Part shown: positions 23,261 through 34,592 of the stretch, piece by piece
Position numbering within the stretch: the first letter of the stretch is position 1
How the letters are laid out: every line of letters begins with the position of its first letter
Source: Calliphora vicina
Taxonomy: Eukaryota > Arthropoda > Insecta > Diptera > Calliphoridae
Assembly (NCBI RefSeq): GCF_958450345.1
Contig: NC_088780.1
Location: 126,494,226 to 126,558,225 of the forward strand
Length of the DNA stretch: 64,000 nucleotides
Direction of reading: 5' to 3'
Notes under the pieces: generated by a model
Seen by the model: the letters and a program-made list of their open reading frames with translations, nothing else
What the model was told of the DNA's origin: nothing
Databases searched by the model: none
Position numbers and translations under genes: made by a program

Positions 23261-24165
23261 CTAAAAAAAAACAAAATTTATCATCTTTTTTTATTTTAGT
23301 CGCTTTTCATTGCATATTTTGATATGAAAGCTTATACAAATTTATATCAATGTATAAAGGAAATATAGCTGTTAATAAAATATGGTTTTAATTATTCAAA
23401 TCGGACAAATCAATCAAATCAACTTTTCATTAACACCTTTTTTATTATTTTCTCCCCCAGCGCATATGAATAAAAAAAAATCCAAAAACTATAGGAAAAC
23501 AATATTTGTATAATTTTTAATTTACAACTTATTCGAAAATGTTTAATAACTTTTGCAAATATAAAACAATTTTAACAACTAATGACTCATTTATGTCTAA
23601 AAATAGTTAAGTATTGTTGAAGTTGAAAAATTATGAAAAAATAAAGCGAAAACTAAAACAGTTTTTAAAAATAACTCAAAATTTTGAGGATGTTTCAAAT
23701 TCTTTGAAAACAGTTTTAGTATGTCCTCACCTAGGCATTCATTAGGTCGCTTTTCAAGTTCTGACAAAAAGCATTAAATCGTAGCAGAATGTAGTTATTT
23801 TTAGCCAGTTTTTATTATTAAAAGTAGAATCTGACATTAAATCCTCTTAAAAAACATGTAGTGTTAAATCCCTTAAATTTTCATCAAAATAAAAATAAAT
23901 TTTCCAAAAATTCCTTAATCCTCTGTTGGTGTTTATTTACATTTATTGAAAAAAAAAAACAAAAACACTTATATTTTATAAAAGCTATTCATTCATAAAA
24001 TGAAATTCGCACAAAAATAATTTAGTATTTATTTTGGGATTTAACTTAACAAATAAAAGGGGAATAAAATATATAAAAATTTTTTATTATAAATTTTAAT
24101 CAATAAAGCTATAAAATGCTAATAAACATTTTTCTATACTTTTCTTTCAATTCGTTTTCTTACAG
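23261..24165. other. Presumed intron, no gene recognised
   Basis: AT-rich DNA ending in a strong pyrimidine tract and TTACAG acceptor at 24161-24165 for the exon that follows. Confidence 0.5.
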
Positions 24166-25269
24166 CATTGGCTATAAAACTGAGATAACAAATTCTAATG
24201 TCCATAATCAATTTGCTAATAAAAAATTTAATTCGAATGCATTCAAAACACAATCACCAACATTAGCTGAACGTTTAGAAAAATTCCGACACAAACAGCA
24301 GCAGCAGCAGCAGTGGCAGCAACTAGAGCACGAGCAACAACTACAGCCCTACCCAGAGCTTGATGAAAGCTTATCACATAATAATTTGTCGTCATCAGTT
24401 TATGGCAGTAATAAAAGTGATTTGAATAAAGACTCAACGCAGCAACGAAATCAGCAATTCGAACAGTCAGGGTCATTATTGAAGCGCAATTTATCAGCTG
24501 AACAAATATTTCAAAACAACAGCAACAAACAAAATCATAATTATTATTATACTTCAAATAATAATAATAATGAGAGTGTAGCTGCAAACGAAGAATTTGC
24601 ACAAGAAGAAATATCAAAGAATTTTATTTCTAAAAATCCCTCCAGTTATACGAATTTCATAAATCATCATCATACAGAGTTCCTACAGCCACCAGACGTT
24701 GCAAACGTTTTTCATGAAGACGATCTAACACCTGTGCCAAATACAGCCAAAGTAAAGCGAGTAGTTGTTCGCAAACGTATCATACGAAAATCCAAATCAA
24801 AAGATCTAACTGAAACCCCAATAGCCGACGAAGACACAACAGCTTTAACTAAGAAACCAGCAGAAGCCCGTCAAAAAACCTTGTGGCTGGAAAATTATTT
24901 GCATAAATTCAACAACCAAAAAAACGAAAACACCCTCCCTCCCGAAAATGCAAAGTTAGCTAAAACTTTAAATACACATACTTCGGACATTCCTAATTCA
25001 GTAAGAGGTGATAGAGCAACAACTGGTGAAGGCTTCATTATGGGTATGTTGAGGACAATGAAACTGAAAGAGCGCCTGGCGATAAGTCTGGGTGCCACTT
25101 TAATACTACTAACTCTGTTGTTGGTGGTTGACGTACAAATGGATTTTGGTGTCACAAATCGTCATTTGCTACCGTCACAGCAGGCGACGATACAACATCA
25201 GCGTTTTCGTTTACCCCCCGACGATGGTGGGGTACTGAGAGATTTCAAACGAAAGTTCCTGCAAAAAAG
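24166..25269 (+). CDS. CG31145: FAM20C-like kinase gene, exon with N-terminal tail and signal anchor
   Basis: The open frame runs from 24116, but a pyrimidine tract plus TTACAG at 24161-24165 suggests the exon starts at 24166, making the first 16 residues intronic. The exon ends at the donor AAG/GTGAGT (25270). It is 368 codons long with phase 2 at both ends. Numbered from 24116, it shows a poly-Q run (61-66), N/H-rich low-complexity sequence, a basic patch VKRVVVRKRIIRKSKSK (213-229) and a hydrophobic signal anchor LAISLGATLILLTLLLVVDV (321-340). Joined to the exon at 51538 it reads FLQKSNYSGSKETST, which agrees with my memory of Drosophila CG31145, a Golgi/secretory serine-threonine kinase of the FAM20C type. 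Met codons at 25040, 25046 and 25058 could start a short-tailed isoform. The catalytic domain is not in the window. Identification is from memory and not searched. Confidence 0.75.
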
Positions 25270-25579
25270 GTGAGTCTGTGTTTATATATTTTAGCTTAAG
25301 ATAGGTTTGTATGTTTGGCTGAGTTGTAAAAGATTAATATTTTAAACACATATAAACAGTGAGTTTTAATTTCTAAGAAAATTAATATAAATCATCTACT
25401 TTTGAATAATTTGTCATCTACTAGTGTTGGATGGACGGACGGGTATAAATTGACACATCTTTCCGTTTCGGCTATATCATGATTACAGCATAAGTACATC
25501 TTTTTCGTTATTGTAATTGGCTTGGTATAGGAGTTTCTGGCGTTACCACCCAAAGGCGAGTGTTAGAAATTGTCCTGAG

Positions 25580-26060
25580 CCACAATATTTTCAGTAGACT
25601 TTTGAAACTTTTATCGATAATAAATTGTAACATGCTGACGTCATAGTTAGCAGTTGAAGTTTCATCATACGGATAAGAAATTTAACATTCGAACTGTAAA
25701 GTTCTAGATCCATGATACTTTGTAGGCAACATAAGGAGAGTACATTGTCATGTTGGATTCCGTTGGTGTTTTCCTGATGTTATTAAGACCACCAGTTGAA
25801 TTATAATGTGCAGTTTGCTTTCCATATGAAGAAGAGTATGCTTCAGCAAACAAAAATCATCTGCATAGTCAAGTTCTTCAAAATTTCTCTGGAGTACCCA
25901 TGTTGATCAATTGTCGACTGTTTCTTTATAACATCTATTATTCTAATCTCCAAAACGAGAGAGTACAACACCAGAAAATGTCTCTGTTATCAAGTCGAGA
26001 TATCGACCAGCCTCATGCTCGAAGAAGGAAAAGTGACATGCGTTCCCACGACAATTTGAT
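25580..26060 (-). pseudogene. LINE reverse transcriptase fragment with YADD
   Basis: On the minus strand the frame reads YSREILKNLDYADDFCLLKH, then HMESKLH. The Y-A-D-D box (25868-25857) is the catalytic core of non-LTR reverse transcriptases, and L-x-x-L-D-Y-A-D-D-x-C-L-L is common in dipteran LINEs. Upstream codons (to about 26060) hold a degraded GV-LS-F block that would precede it. Stops and frame changes break the frame on both sides, so the copy is inactive. No 3' end is seen. Confidence 0.65.
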
Positions 26061-26116
26061 ATTCGCTCCGGAACGATTCCATTCCCACTTGATCAAAGAT
26101 TAGCAACCGAACGACG

Positions 26117-27233
26117 CACAGTGGCTCATTTTCGTTTTTCATCGGTCAAAACTTTGTAACTTTTGAACCGATAGAGATATTTTAGAAATTTTTCTTTTGG
26201 TGGACAGATAACTTCTTGAATTTTTCTCCAGTTTTAATTTAATTAAAATCGGTTCAGCAGTTGTTGCGCAATTTAAAAATAAGTAAGGAAGTATGTTCGG
26301 CCAAGCTCGACTATATAATACCCTACACTATAATTTATTTTCGTGAATGATTTTCGTAAGCGGGTCTTATGGGAGCTATGACTAATTATGGACCTATCGC
26401 CATGAAATTAGGACGTGTGATTTATGTCTATATGGAAGTTATTTCTATTGAATTTTTTGTTTATACCAACATTTTTAAGAGATTTATGCTCGTTAAAGTG
26501 ATTTTCGGAAGCGGGTCTTATATGGGAGCTATGACTAATAATGGACCGATCATCATTAAATTAGGTGACATGAATTTAGTTTATATAAAACTTATTTGGA
26601 GCAAAATTTGTGTAGATACATACTATATATAAATTAACCATTTACGACCGATAAAGTATAACTTCGGGAGAACATTGCGCCAGCCATATGAACAAATAAA
26701 AATAGAACAAAAATTTGGGATTAATTTCATTCAAATGAAAAATGTGTTCAACAAACAGGTCAACAAGTATATATAGGCTTAAAGAGGACACTTTGGACTT
26801 TCTCCTGGTTGTAAGATTTGTTTAACGCCTTTTGACCCTAAGCACTTTTACTCCACTGAAATTCAAATTTGACTAAAATATAGTACCTGAGAAAAAAATT
26901 AATAACACATCAGGTATAAACGGTACAATGACAAATTATATCAGCTCTTAAAGACTATTAACCTACCAACATAACAAAAGATATATCTATAATAGTTTGC
27001 GAGTAATGATAATTTACTTCTGATCAAATTTACAAAAATCACATTTTTATAAAATTACATAAAATATTTGACTTTAACAGCATGACACGCACACAATTGA
27101 CAATATTTTTATTTAATTTTTTGGCTACCTTAGTTTCAATGTGTTTACTATTGAATGGCATTACAATTTTTGAAATCGGAGTTAACAAAAAGTTGGACTT
27201 TTGGCCGATGAAATTGAGATATGAGCCACCGTG
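26117..27233. mobile_element. Transib-like non-autonomous element
   Basis: The ends are CACAGTGGCTCATTTTCG and, inverted at the right, CACGGTGGCTCATATCTC. Both continue with a CATCGG-CAAAA motif about 22 nt after the heptamer. The 5-bp duplication CGACG is exact at 26112-26116 and 27234-27238, and CGNCG is a favoured Transib target as I recall. A family A copy (26279-26680) is nested inside. No transposase is encoded. Confidence 0.75.
26279..26680 (+). repeat. Interspersed repeat family A, copy 3 (3'-truncated)
   Basis: Starts AAATAAGTAAGGAAGTATG and keeps two GGGAGCTATGAC blocks, but lacks the GGACGGACGG tail. It lies inside the Transib-like element. Confidence 0.75.
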
Positions 27234-27238
27234 CGACG

Positions 27239-27509
27239 AGGTTTTTAATAGTTCTCTACGAGGAGATAATTTATGTGTATTTGTATTTTGAAATCGGAAC
27301 CCAAACGAAAAAATGGGGTCGTTTTAAACATTTAACATACCCGAGGTTTCCTGCTTTGGCCACGCCTATGGTGAGCCCAGAAGTTCCAACCTCAAAACTT
27401 AATCTCGACAACACTTCCTATTTGCGCATGTCAAATTTCATTTAAATCGGACTTAGCGTTTAGAAGTTACAGATTAATTTCACCTCTACTTTTTTTATAT
27501 ACCACTGTG
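27239..27509 (-). mobile_element. CACAGTG-ended repeat (family F), end fragment
   Basis: The inverted heptamer lies at 27503-27509. The sequence inward aligns with the block at 8588. It is inserted in family G copy 2: the adjacent TGACG (minus strand) corresponds to TGATG in copy 1 at 23208. The far end was lost at the Transib-like insertion ending 27233. Confidence 0.55.
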
Positions 27510-27745
27510 CGTCATTTTAAATCAAAATCAGTTTTCTTTCCAACCCCGTTAAAAATTTAAAGTCGGACAAAAACTGACTGAGTTACAGGTCAATAAGTTG
27601 AGGAACATCACGATATGTTGCCGAAAATAACTTCTGAATTTGAGGGTACTTCTGACATTTTTATATACAATTTGTAATGTACTCAGCAAGACCTATAACC
27701 CACGCTGGGTCATTTTCCAAGTTTTTTTTTCATCATAGTACTGTG
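27510..27745 (-). repeat. Repeat family G, copy 2
   Basis: This is the reverse complement of the right part of copy 1 (23049-23210) and continues through CAGCG into ACTTGGAAAA without interruption. It therefore gives the empty site for the element at 21221-23043. Confidence 0.75.
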
Positions 27746-29164
27746 TTATTGTAGGTTCGGACTTAAACGATTATAAATTTCTTACTTGTTTTTCTTTAAG
27801 AAAAATAATGTTAAAACAGCCCCCATCAATTCAGACGTGACAGTCTCAATGTATACAGTTTTAGTTACATAATTATTTAAAGCTTATATTGTTATGTCTT
27901 ACTTAAGCTGGTTTCCTTTCTAATACATTTCTACTTTATTTTGTTGCTCATTGTGCAAATCTAGGAAAAATCGTATTATCATTAAAACAATTATGTAATT
28001 ATATTAATACCCACCCACACTCATTAAAAAGTAACAGGAAGAAAAAACAAACATTTTATTTCATTATCTCTTCTAAGTAATTGTCAGTTTATTAGCCAAG
28101 TACTAATCTTTTGTTTTAGTTTGTTTGATAATTATAAAATTAACTATAATATTTGTAATATTTTTCTTTTCTATACTTTTACTTCATACAAACACTTGTT
28201 GTTTTATATTTCTTGTTCTCCAACAATCCCTTTCCGTCTCCACCAAAGTAAGTCAGACGAAAAACATTATTATCATCCCTGCTTTCAAAAACTTTTTTTT
28301 TTTAGTTTTTATGATAGGAAAAACTTTAAAAAGATTTTATTTAAGTTGTCAATACGGAAGTGCTCTACTTAGTTCTTTAATACGTTTGAAAAAAAATACA
28401 ATTCTTGCGACTTGCATTAAATGGTGGTTGGCTTTTTTACTTTAACAAAAAAAAATTATAGTTAAGAAATGCAAGAAAGTATAACTAATAATTTGTATTG
28501 CTACTACTTCTTATATATAAAGAAGTTTTCTTTTTTAAATGACAGAAATATATTATGACAGAACAACGTTAGTTTTTTTCAAGTTGTTTTAATACAGTGT
28601 TTGTATGACTTGGTGTAATAAAATTAAAGTAAATTCCCTAATTAATATTCATTAATGTATATTTATGCACAATTAAGAGACTTTCAACCTCAAGTACATA
28701 CATTAGTAGCAATTTATGATTAATAAAAAAATAGATATTAGTTCTTTTGCAACAGACTGCTTCATTTGAGATTATATACATTAATGAGTTGTATTTAAAG
28801 CAGGTGATTTTTGCATTCCAGCTATAATTATGCTAAACACATAAACCTTTTTATGAATATTTGTTTTTATAAACCTTTAATAAAATAAAAATTTAATTAT
28901 GAATAAGAGCTTAAGTACCTCTAAAACAAATAAGTAATTCTGGAAGGAGTGCAATCGGAACCATTTCAAGAACCATTTAATGGCTGCCTAGGAACCAGCG
29001 ATGTAGCAACCATTTCTATATCCCACTCAGTGCAACACTATGTTGATACTAAAGTAATTCTACAGGTGCTACATGTTCTTTGGAAATAGTAATTTAAAAA
29101 AAATAAACATTTTTCAGGAATTGGGCTTTATGGGAGCTATGAAAGTATTTAGAGCTTAATACAA
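27746..29164. other. Presumed intron, family A scrap only
   Basis: AT-rich DNA. At 29098-29146 a short piece of family A (TTGGGCTTTATGGGAGCTATGA) is recognisable. The frames at 28121-28445 are T-rich and unconvincing. Confidence 0.5.
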
Positions 29165-29455
29165 CATATTAAGATAATAGTTTAAACTGAGCTTAGTCGA
29201 AAACTAAACTCTCAATTAGCATGTAGTATGAAATGAAATTGACTCTGATGGTTTCTTTGCTACTATCAAATTTTTTATTAAAAGCGAATATATATGTATT
29301 TTCTATTTATTTTTTTGTTTTTGAATAAAATAAATATTGTTTTACTATGAGAGAAAAATCTGTCACGTACGGTATGTCATTTAAATATGACGTTTTGATA
29401 TTTGGTTTAGAGTAATAAATTAAAAGAAAACATAAAGCCTCAAAATCACTTCCGT
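29165..29455 (+). mobile_element. CACGTACG family D, copy 3 (5' part)
   Basis: Matches 47355-47765 of copy 4: CTCAATTAGCATGTAGTATG, GAGAGAAAAATCTGTCACG and AAGAAAACATAA are shared. It breaks off at the Tc3-like insertion. Confidence 0.6.
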
Positions 29456-29467
29456 TGTTTATCAATA

Positions 29468-31050
29468 CACTGGTGGATATTCCTATAAACGCACTTAATT
29501 TTTTTCTGTATTTTTGTTATATCTTTGTTGTTCTCATCCAAAAGCAAAATTTAACTTTTTTAATGAGAGACAACTTAACAGTACCTTTTGAAAGTAAACA
29601 AGTTTTGTTTCTTATTCTTGCTGTTTGCCTTAATTATGCGATCAAATGTTCTTGGTGCTTTTTTAAGTGGAAGATTCGTATAAACGCAGACGTGAAATTT
29701 GTTTTTAAAAAAGTTACCAATAATAAAATATTGTAAATTTTAGTTTTTTTTCAACCAAAGGTACGTTTCTAATAGTAACATCTCAATTTACTGCAACTTT
29801 TTCTATTTGAATCAATAAATTTCATCACTTTTTAAGATGCCCAAGGGAACTTTTTTGTCCGATCAAGAAAAGCTTCAAATTCAATTTTTTCACGACCAAG
29901 GATGTTCCAATAGAGAAATTGGACGTAAAATCGATCGTTCGGAAAGAGTGGTGCGAAATTTCTTGAAGAAAGGTCAAAATTATGGAGTTCGCAAACCTAA
30001 AAAGGGAAATACAAAACTAACAAGAAGACAACTTAATCTAATAAAACAAGAAGCAACCCGCAACAAATTGAATTTCACACAAATAAAGAATAAATTGAAT
30101 CTTCCAGTGACTTCCAAACACGTTGCACACATTTTACGAAACGATGAAAACATAAAAAGGAAAAAGCCGAAATGTAAACCAATGCTAAAAAAGCACCATA
30201 AAGAAAATCATCTAAAATTCGCAAGAAAATATATGAAATGGACAGATGAGTGGAAAAAAGTAATTTTCTCTGACGAAAAAAATGTAATTTAGACGGTCCT
30301 GACTCATACTCATGCTATTGGCACGATTTGAGATCAAACGATGTTCGGATGTCAAAACGTAATTTTGGTGGTGGCAGTGTTAAGGTTTGGGTAGCGTTTG
30401 CTGCAGTTGGCAAGTCGAAAATATATTTTGTTCCGACAAAAATGAATAGTGTGATTTATAACGAACTGTTGGAAGATGCTCTTCTCTCATTTATGGATGA
30501 AGATTGCATATTCCAACAAGATAATGCTGCATTATTAATGAACTATGTTCCTACATTCCTCTGTTGGACTGGCCGGCTTGTAGTCCGGACTTAAACCCAA
30601 TGGAGAACTTGTGGATATACATGGCCCGTAAAGTTTATGCAAACAATGCCCAAAATGAAAGCATAATGACTGTGACAGAGTTGAAACTAAACAAGTCTGG
30701 GAGGAAATTTATTCCGATCTGCTTCAAAAATAAGTGGAATCAATGCCAGGCAGTATTTTTGAAACAATCCATAACAAGGGATCATCCACACATTATTAAT
30801 AATGCTACATTGGCCCATAAATTAAAGTGCGTTTATAGGAAAATACCCTTAAAAATGGCTGTTAATCTCGAAAATTAAGTAAAAAAAAAAATAAATAAAG
30901 TTCAAATGAATTTTTTTTGTAAACAATATTTTAAGTGAAGTCTTAAGTAATTTAATAAACAAATTTGTAGCCCCCTAAATGTGATCATGTTTAATTTTTA
31001 CAATCTTTTTAAAGAAAAGTAGTGTGTGTTTATAGGAATATGCACCAGTG
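29468..31050 (+). mobile_element. Tc3-like Tc1/mariner element, complete but broken
   Basis: Terminal inverted repeats start CACTGGTGGATATTCC on the left and, inverted, CACTGGTGCATATTCC on the right. TA dinucleotides flank both ends (29466-29467, 31051-31052). A TATAAACGCA motif recurs inside each end (29485 and 29677 on the left; 30830 and 31026 inverted on the right), like the paired binding sites of Tc3. It carries the transposase pseudogene at 29837-30878. Confidence 0.85.
29837..30878 (+). pseudogene. Tc3-like transposase, frameshifted
   Basis: The first 151 codons are open. They contain an N-terminal helix-turn-helix (IGRKIDRSERVVRNFLKK), a second one, and the start of the catalytic domain at VIFSDEK (first Asp). 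One base is missing from an A-run near 30280, and the frame then ends at 30290. The next frame resumes with LDGPDSYSCYWHDL, NFGGGSVKVW and IFQQDNAA (second Asp). A further frameshift near 30565 leads to LDWPACSPDLNPMENLW, with the last acidic residue Glu. The gap between the second Asp and this Glu is about 26 residues, not the usual 34, so a piece of the core is deleted as well. The order and motifs match C. elegans Tc3A. The protein cannot be active. Confidence 0.85.
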
Positions 31051-31060
31051 TAGTATTTAT

Positions 31061-32870
31061 TAGAATTCATTCGATTACTGATCGTTCGATTAATCGAATA
31101 ATTTCTTACGAATAATTATTCGAACAATTTAAAAATGGCCATTTTCGAATAACGAATAATTCGAATAATTTTATGTGGAATAATCAAATAAAACAAATAA
31201 ATGTTCATATATACATATTTAAATTTATTAAATTGCTTAAAATTTTTCATAATTTCAAAATTAAATAAGTAACAATGACTCAGAAAAATTGTATTGCTTC
31301 TGAAATTAGACAAATAACTAAAGACAAAGGTACTGTTGGTCGCTGTAGATGAGTGTTACAATAGCTTCTTCTGTAAATATATAAATATTACTGCAAGAAG
31401 GAAGTTACAATTCTAAAAACAAATCTTTCAAAATTTTTAACTTAGGACTTGAGCCAATGAAAATAAAAGGTACGGAATAAAATATTTGTTACTTAGCTGG
31501 CGAAATATTAGAATAATCGCAATTAATAATCAAAATATTAACTTAAATTAAAGTGGAGGAGAATGTGATGGAGAATGTGGTTTTGAAACGGTTGTGGAAA
31601 GTGATATTGAGGATGACATTTATAATGATAACGTTGAAATAGACAAAGGCCATGATCTTAAAATATATATGTAAGTGACGTTATTAACCGTTTACGTAAG
31701 TGTTGCAAAATATTTAATAAATCGAATGATAAACACAAATATTGCAAACTAACGTTTTGCTGCAAGAAAAGCATGGAGTTCGTCTTATACATGATTTTGA
31801 TCATCGTTGAATATCTTTGTCTAACATGGTAATAAACTGTTTGAGTATTTGTAAATGCGTCAATCATACACTGCCTGACTTCAAATTAGCCACGTTCACT
31901 GACAATGATGTCAAACTTTGGGCAGATTTGTGTAATTCCCTGAGATATTAAGCAAAGATTCGGAACCCTGATAGAACTTGAGAGCATAATACAATTTGTT
32001 ATAAATAATTTAGATAAAGTGAATAATTCATTTACTAAAGAATTAGTTAGTTACTCATTTTAAAACCCGAATTAATGAACGACATAAAAAAGTTCTTAAT
32101 ACGTTTATATTGTACTTGAATTCAGGATCATGTCCAACTAGCTCAAATTTTTTAAAGCATAGCTCCAAAACGGAAACTATAGGGTTTGCTAGTCAATTGT
32201 TTTGTAGATTGTTCGTGAGTTAATCTGATCTGATTTTTTGCATTGGTTTTCTCCTCTGGGGCGTATCAAAAAACGGCTTCGCTCAGAAAAGATTCTTTTT
32301 ACATCGTGGGCCTTAGTCAGGTTGCAACGATTTCTTAATCTGGTGCGAAATGCAAATCGGCTTTCTGAAATATTATAAAACCTTTCTGCAATGCAAAAAA
32401 CTTTTCAGAGCGAAGCCATTTTTTGATACACCCCAGAGGAGAAAACCTTAGCGCCCAGCCGATTATTGGGAGTAATTTCATTTTACCCTTTGGTAGTTTT
32501 TCAAGTTTGAAAATTATTTAATTTTTGATGGGAACTATTTCATATGGAGTTATTTCATTGGGAGTTATTTCATTTGGGAGCTATTTCACGGTACCAAAAT
32601 TTAATGATGGACTTTGTTTTCGAATCTTTTTTAACATTATCAATACTTGATTTGTTAACTATAACATTATTTTTTGTTTCTCTTTAACAATAAAATATAA
32701 AAAACCGACATCAAAACTTAGTTCTTTACTTTTTTAAAAAAATTTAAATTATTTGAATAATTCGATTAATTTTAAACGTGTGATCGAATTATTCGAACAA
32801 GTTAAAATCTCTTATTCGAATTATTCGTTTTATTCGAACAAGAGAAAAATCTAATAATTCGAATATCCTA
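31061..32870. mobile_element. hAT-like element rich in TTCGAATAA repeats
   Basis: The ends are TAGAATTCATTCG and, inverted, TAGGATATTCG. The 8-bp duplication GTATTTAT is exact at 31053-31060 and 32871-32878. Each end holds a cluster of CGAATAATTCG palindromes. The middle contains degraded coding-like DNA (for example FTDNDVKLWADLCNSLRY at 31893-31946), possibly a decayed transposase, with no intact ORF. A foldback element (32245-32447) is nested inside. The left duplication abuts the Tc3-like element. Confidence 0.7.
32245..32447. mobile_element. 203-bp foldback MITE
   Basis: Arms of 47 bp start GGTTTTCTCCTCTGGGG and differ at only about three positions from the inverted right arm. The target duplication is unclear. 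The following 32448-32600 has repeated GGGAGTTATTTCAT phrases like those in the element at 1744. Confidence 0.75.
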
Positions 32871-32879
32871 GTATTTATC

Positions 32880-33060
32880 AAGCTTGGCCTTTATTTGAGT
32901 GATGGTTTTTTCCGCAAATAATAATGTTTAATGAACAGACGAAATTTACTTTCTTTCCAATTTCTCCTCAAGTCACGAGGTAGTCTGCTCATCAATGGCT
33001 GTCAAACAAAAACTAAATGACATAGCTTGTTAAAATTTTTACAGGACTCAGCTGAGAGAT
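32880..33060 (-). repeat. Mariner 5'-end fragment (family E), copy 1
   Basis: Matches 35625-35726 plus 36723-36800 of the mariner on its right, without interruption: CAAGTCACGAGGTAGTCTGCT then CAATGGCTGTCAAACA. It gives the empty site for the Transib-like element at 35727-36722. Confidence 0.7.
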
Positions 33061-33490
33061 GCTGATATAAAATTCAAAATGTCGTGGACTTTATTGACCC
33101 ACCTTTCAGACAACATTTTCCATATTAAGACCTATAGTTAGTGCTAACTTTAAGATAAGTTTTTACTGTTAATTGCACTTACTGTAGAGGTCTAACCTTG
33201 CTGTATTGGACAATTCTGAGCCTTTGATATAAAAGGGTTAATAAGTAATGTCCTAAATATTTAATATTAGAAAATCGTAAAGTAGCAGTACATAGAAATA
33301 ATCTGAAAATAAATATTAGAAAATAGTTTACGAAATGGTTTTCAAGAAAAAATGTTAACAAACTTGTGACTAAAAGTAAAATTTCCACTAAAATTAGCAT
33401 TTATTACAATCGAAAACAATTTAACTAATTTAATAAATTGATAAATTGAATCAATTTTAAAATTTTCTATTTTAGATGATATTTTTTTAG

Positions 33491-33647
33491 AACTTGGGAA
33501 CATCAAGTTAATGGCCAACCTAATGGTCAAGCTACCTTCAGAAATATTTTAATTTACTCTGTAATTTATTCACCATTATTAGCATTTGGTTTAGCTTACA
33601 CTAACGTCAAGCTATATTATTATAAACAATCCTTAAGAATTAATTAA
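33491..33647 (+). CDS. Unidentified exon-like ORF with a membrane segment
   Basis: After a T-rich tract and TTTTTAG acceptor (33484-33490) a frame of 51 codons runs to TAA at 33645-33647. It reads TWEHQVNGQPNGQATFRN, then a hydrophobic stretch ILIYSVIYSPLLAFGLAY, then NVKLYYYKQSLRIN. The amino-acid mix is much more protein-like than neighbouring chance frames, and there is no poly-T origin for it. I do not recognise the family. It could be the last exon of a small membrane protein, a retrogene scrap, or an alternative exon of the host gene (the phase, one base completing a codon, would fit). No upstream partner exon was found. Confidence 0.35.
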
Positions 33648-34592
33648 ATATTTGAACTCCCCTTAACAAAAAGGCAATTTGTTGAAAAACTTGTTTTTTA
33701 AACCAACTACTTGGTGTATTACATCAAAATTATAACACGAGAATAAATGGTAAATGTTGCATAATACAATTTTAAATAATATTTCTTGTTAAATGAAAAA
33801 AAAAAATAACTCTACAAAACGCGGCCACTTTAAATAACAGTCTGTCTAACGATTTATATGACTTCCTATTCTACTCTACGTTTTTGTTCTCTCGCACTTT
33901 TTGTTTTAACTTAAATACTTTTGCTGTTGCTGATGCAAGTCTTCTTCCGCTGTTTACGCCATTTTGATGTTTTATAACACAACTTCCGTAACCGCATGAA
34001 AGACACCATCGCAGAGAAGGCATCACAAACGTTTAAGTCATTTTTAGAAAAAAGAAATATAAAAATTCGTAGTAGAAATTTAACATATGAAGTCAAGTAG
34101 AACGAGTAGAATATAAAATGTGAAAGGAGCTTAAGACAGTTTTGTTATTGCACACGTAGTTTATATGTATGTATATTGTTGCTATTGCTGCTGCTATTCC
34201 TCATGGTTGTAAAGTATAACGTGCTGTCAATACAAATTTCCTGCTGCTGTCTTTGACTTACACACATGTTTGAACACATACATTGTACATGACTTTTAAT
34301 TTTAGTCCTGGTTTTTAAATAACAATTGCTTTAAGACGTTCGTTAGTTTTTGACTCGACTGCAGTTGAGTAACAGGGAAGGATTTGAAGGAAAACTAATA
34401 ACATACATATTAGTTTATTTTTCTTTAAAGACATTGTTAATGAGTCAAGTCAATTTACTTTTTTATTGTAGTCATTGTAGATTTTGAGCCCTAATATTTT
34501 GGTATAGGGCCAAATATTCTTTTATGTTTGGTAATTTCGTAGTCGGTAATGCCGTGACCAAAAATATATCACATGGTTGAACATTAATTTAT
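33648..34592. other. Presumed intron, no gene recognised
   Basis: AT-rich DNA with a GCTGCT microsatellite near 34185. No supported ORF. Confidence 0.45.

Noticed and set aside
24243..24617. 124-codon minus-strand ORF opposite the host exon
   Set aside because: It is the antisense of the Q/N-rich coding exon; cysteine and alanine runs mirror CAG repeats.
28121..28445. Overlapping 83- and 106-codon ORFs
   Set aside because: T-rich, phenylalanine/isoleucine-rich chance frames with no domain.
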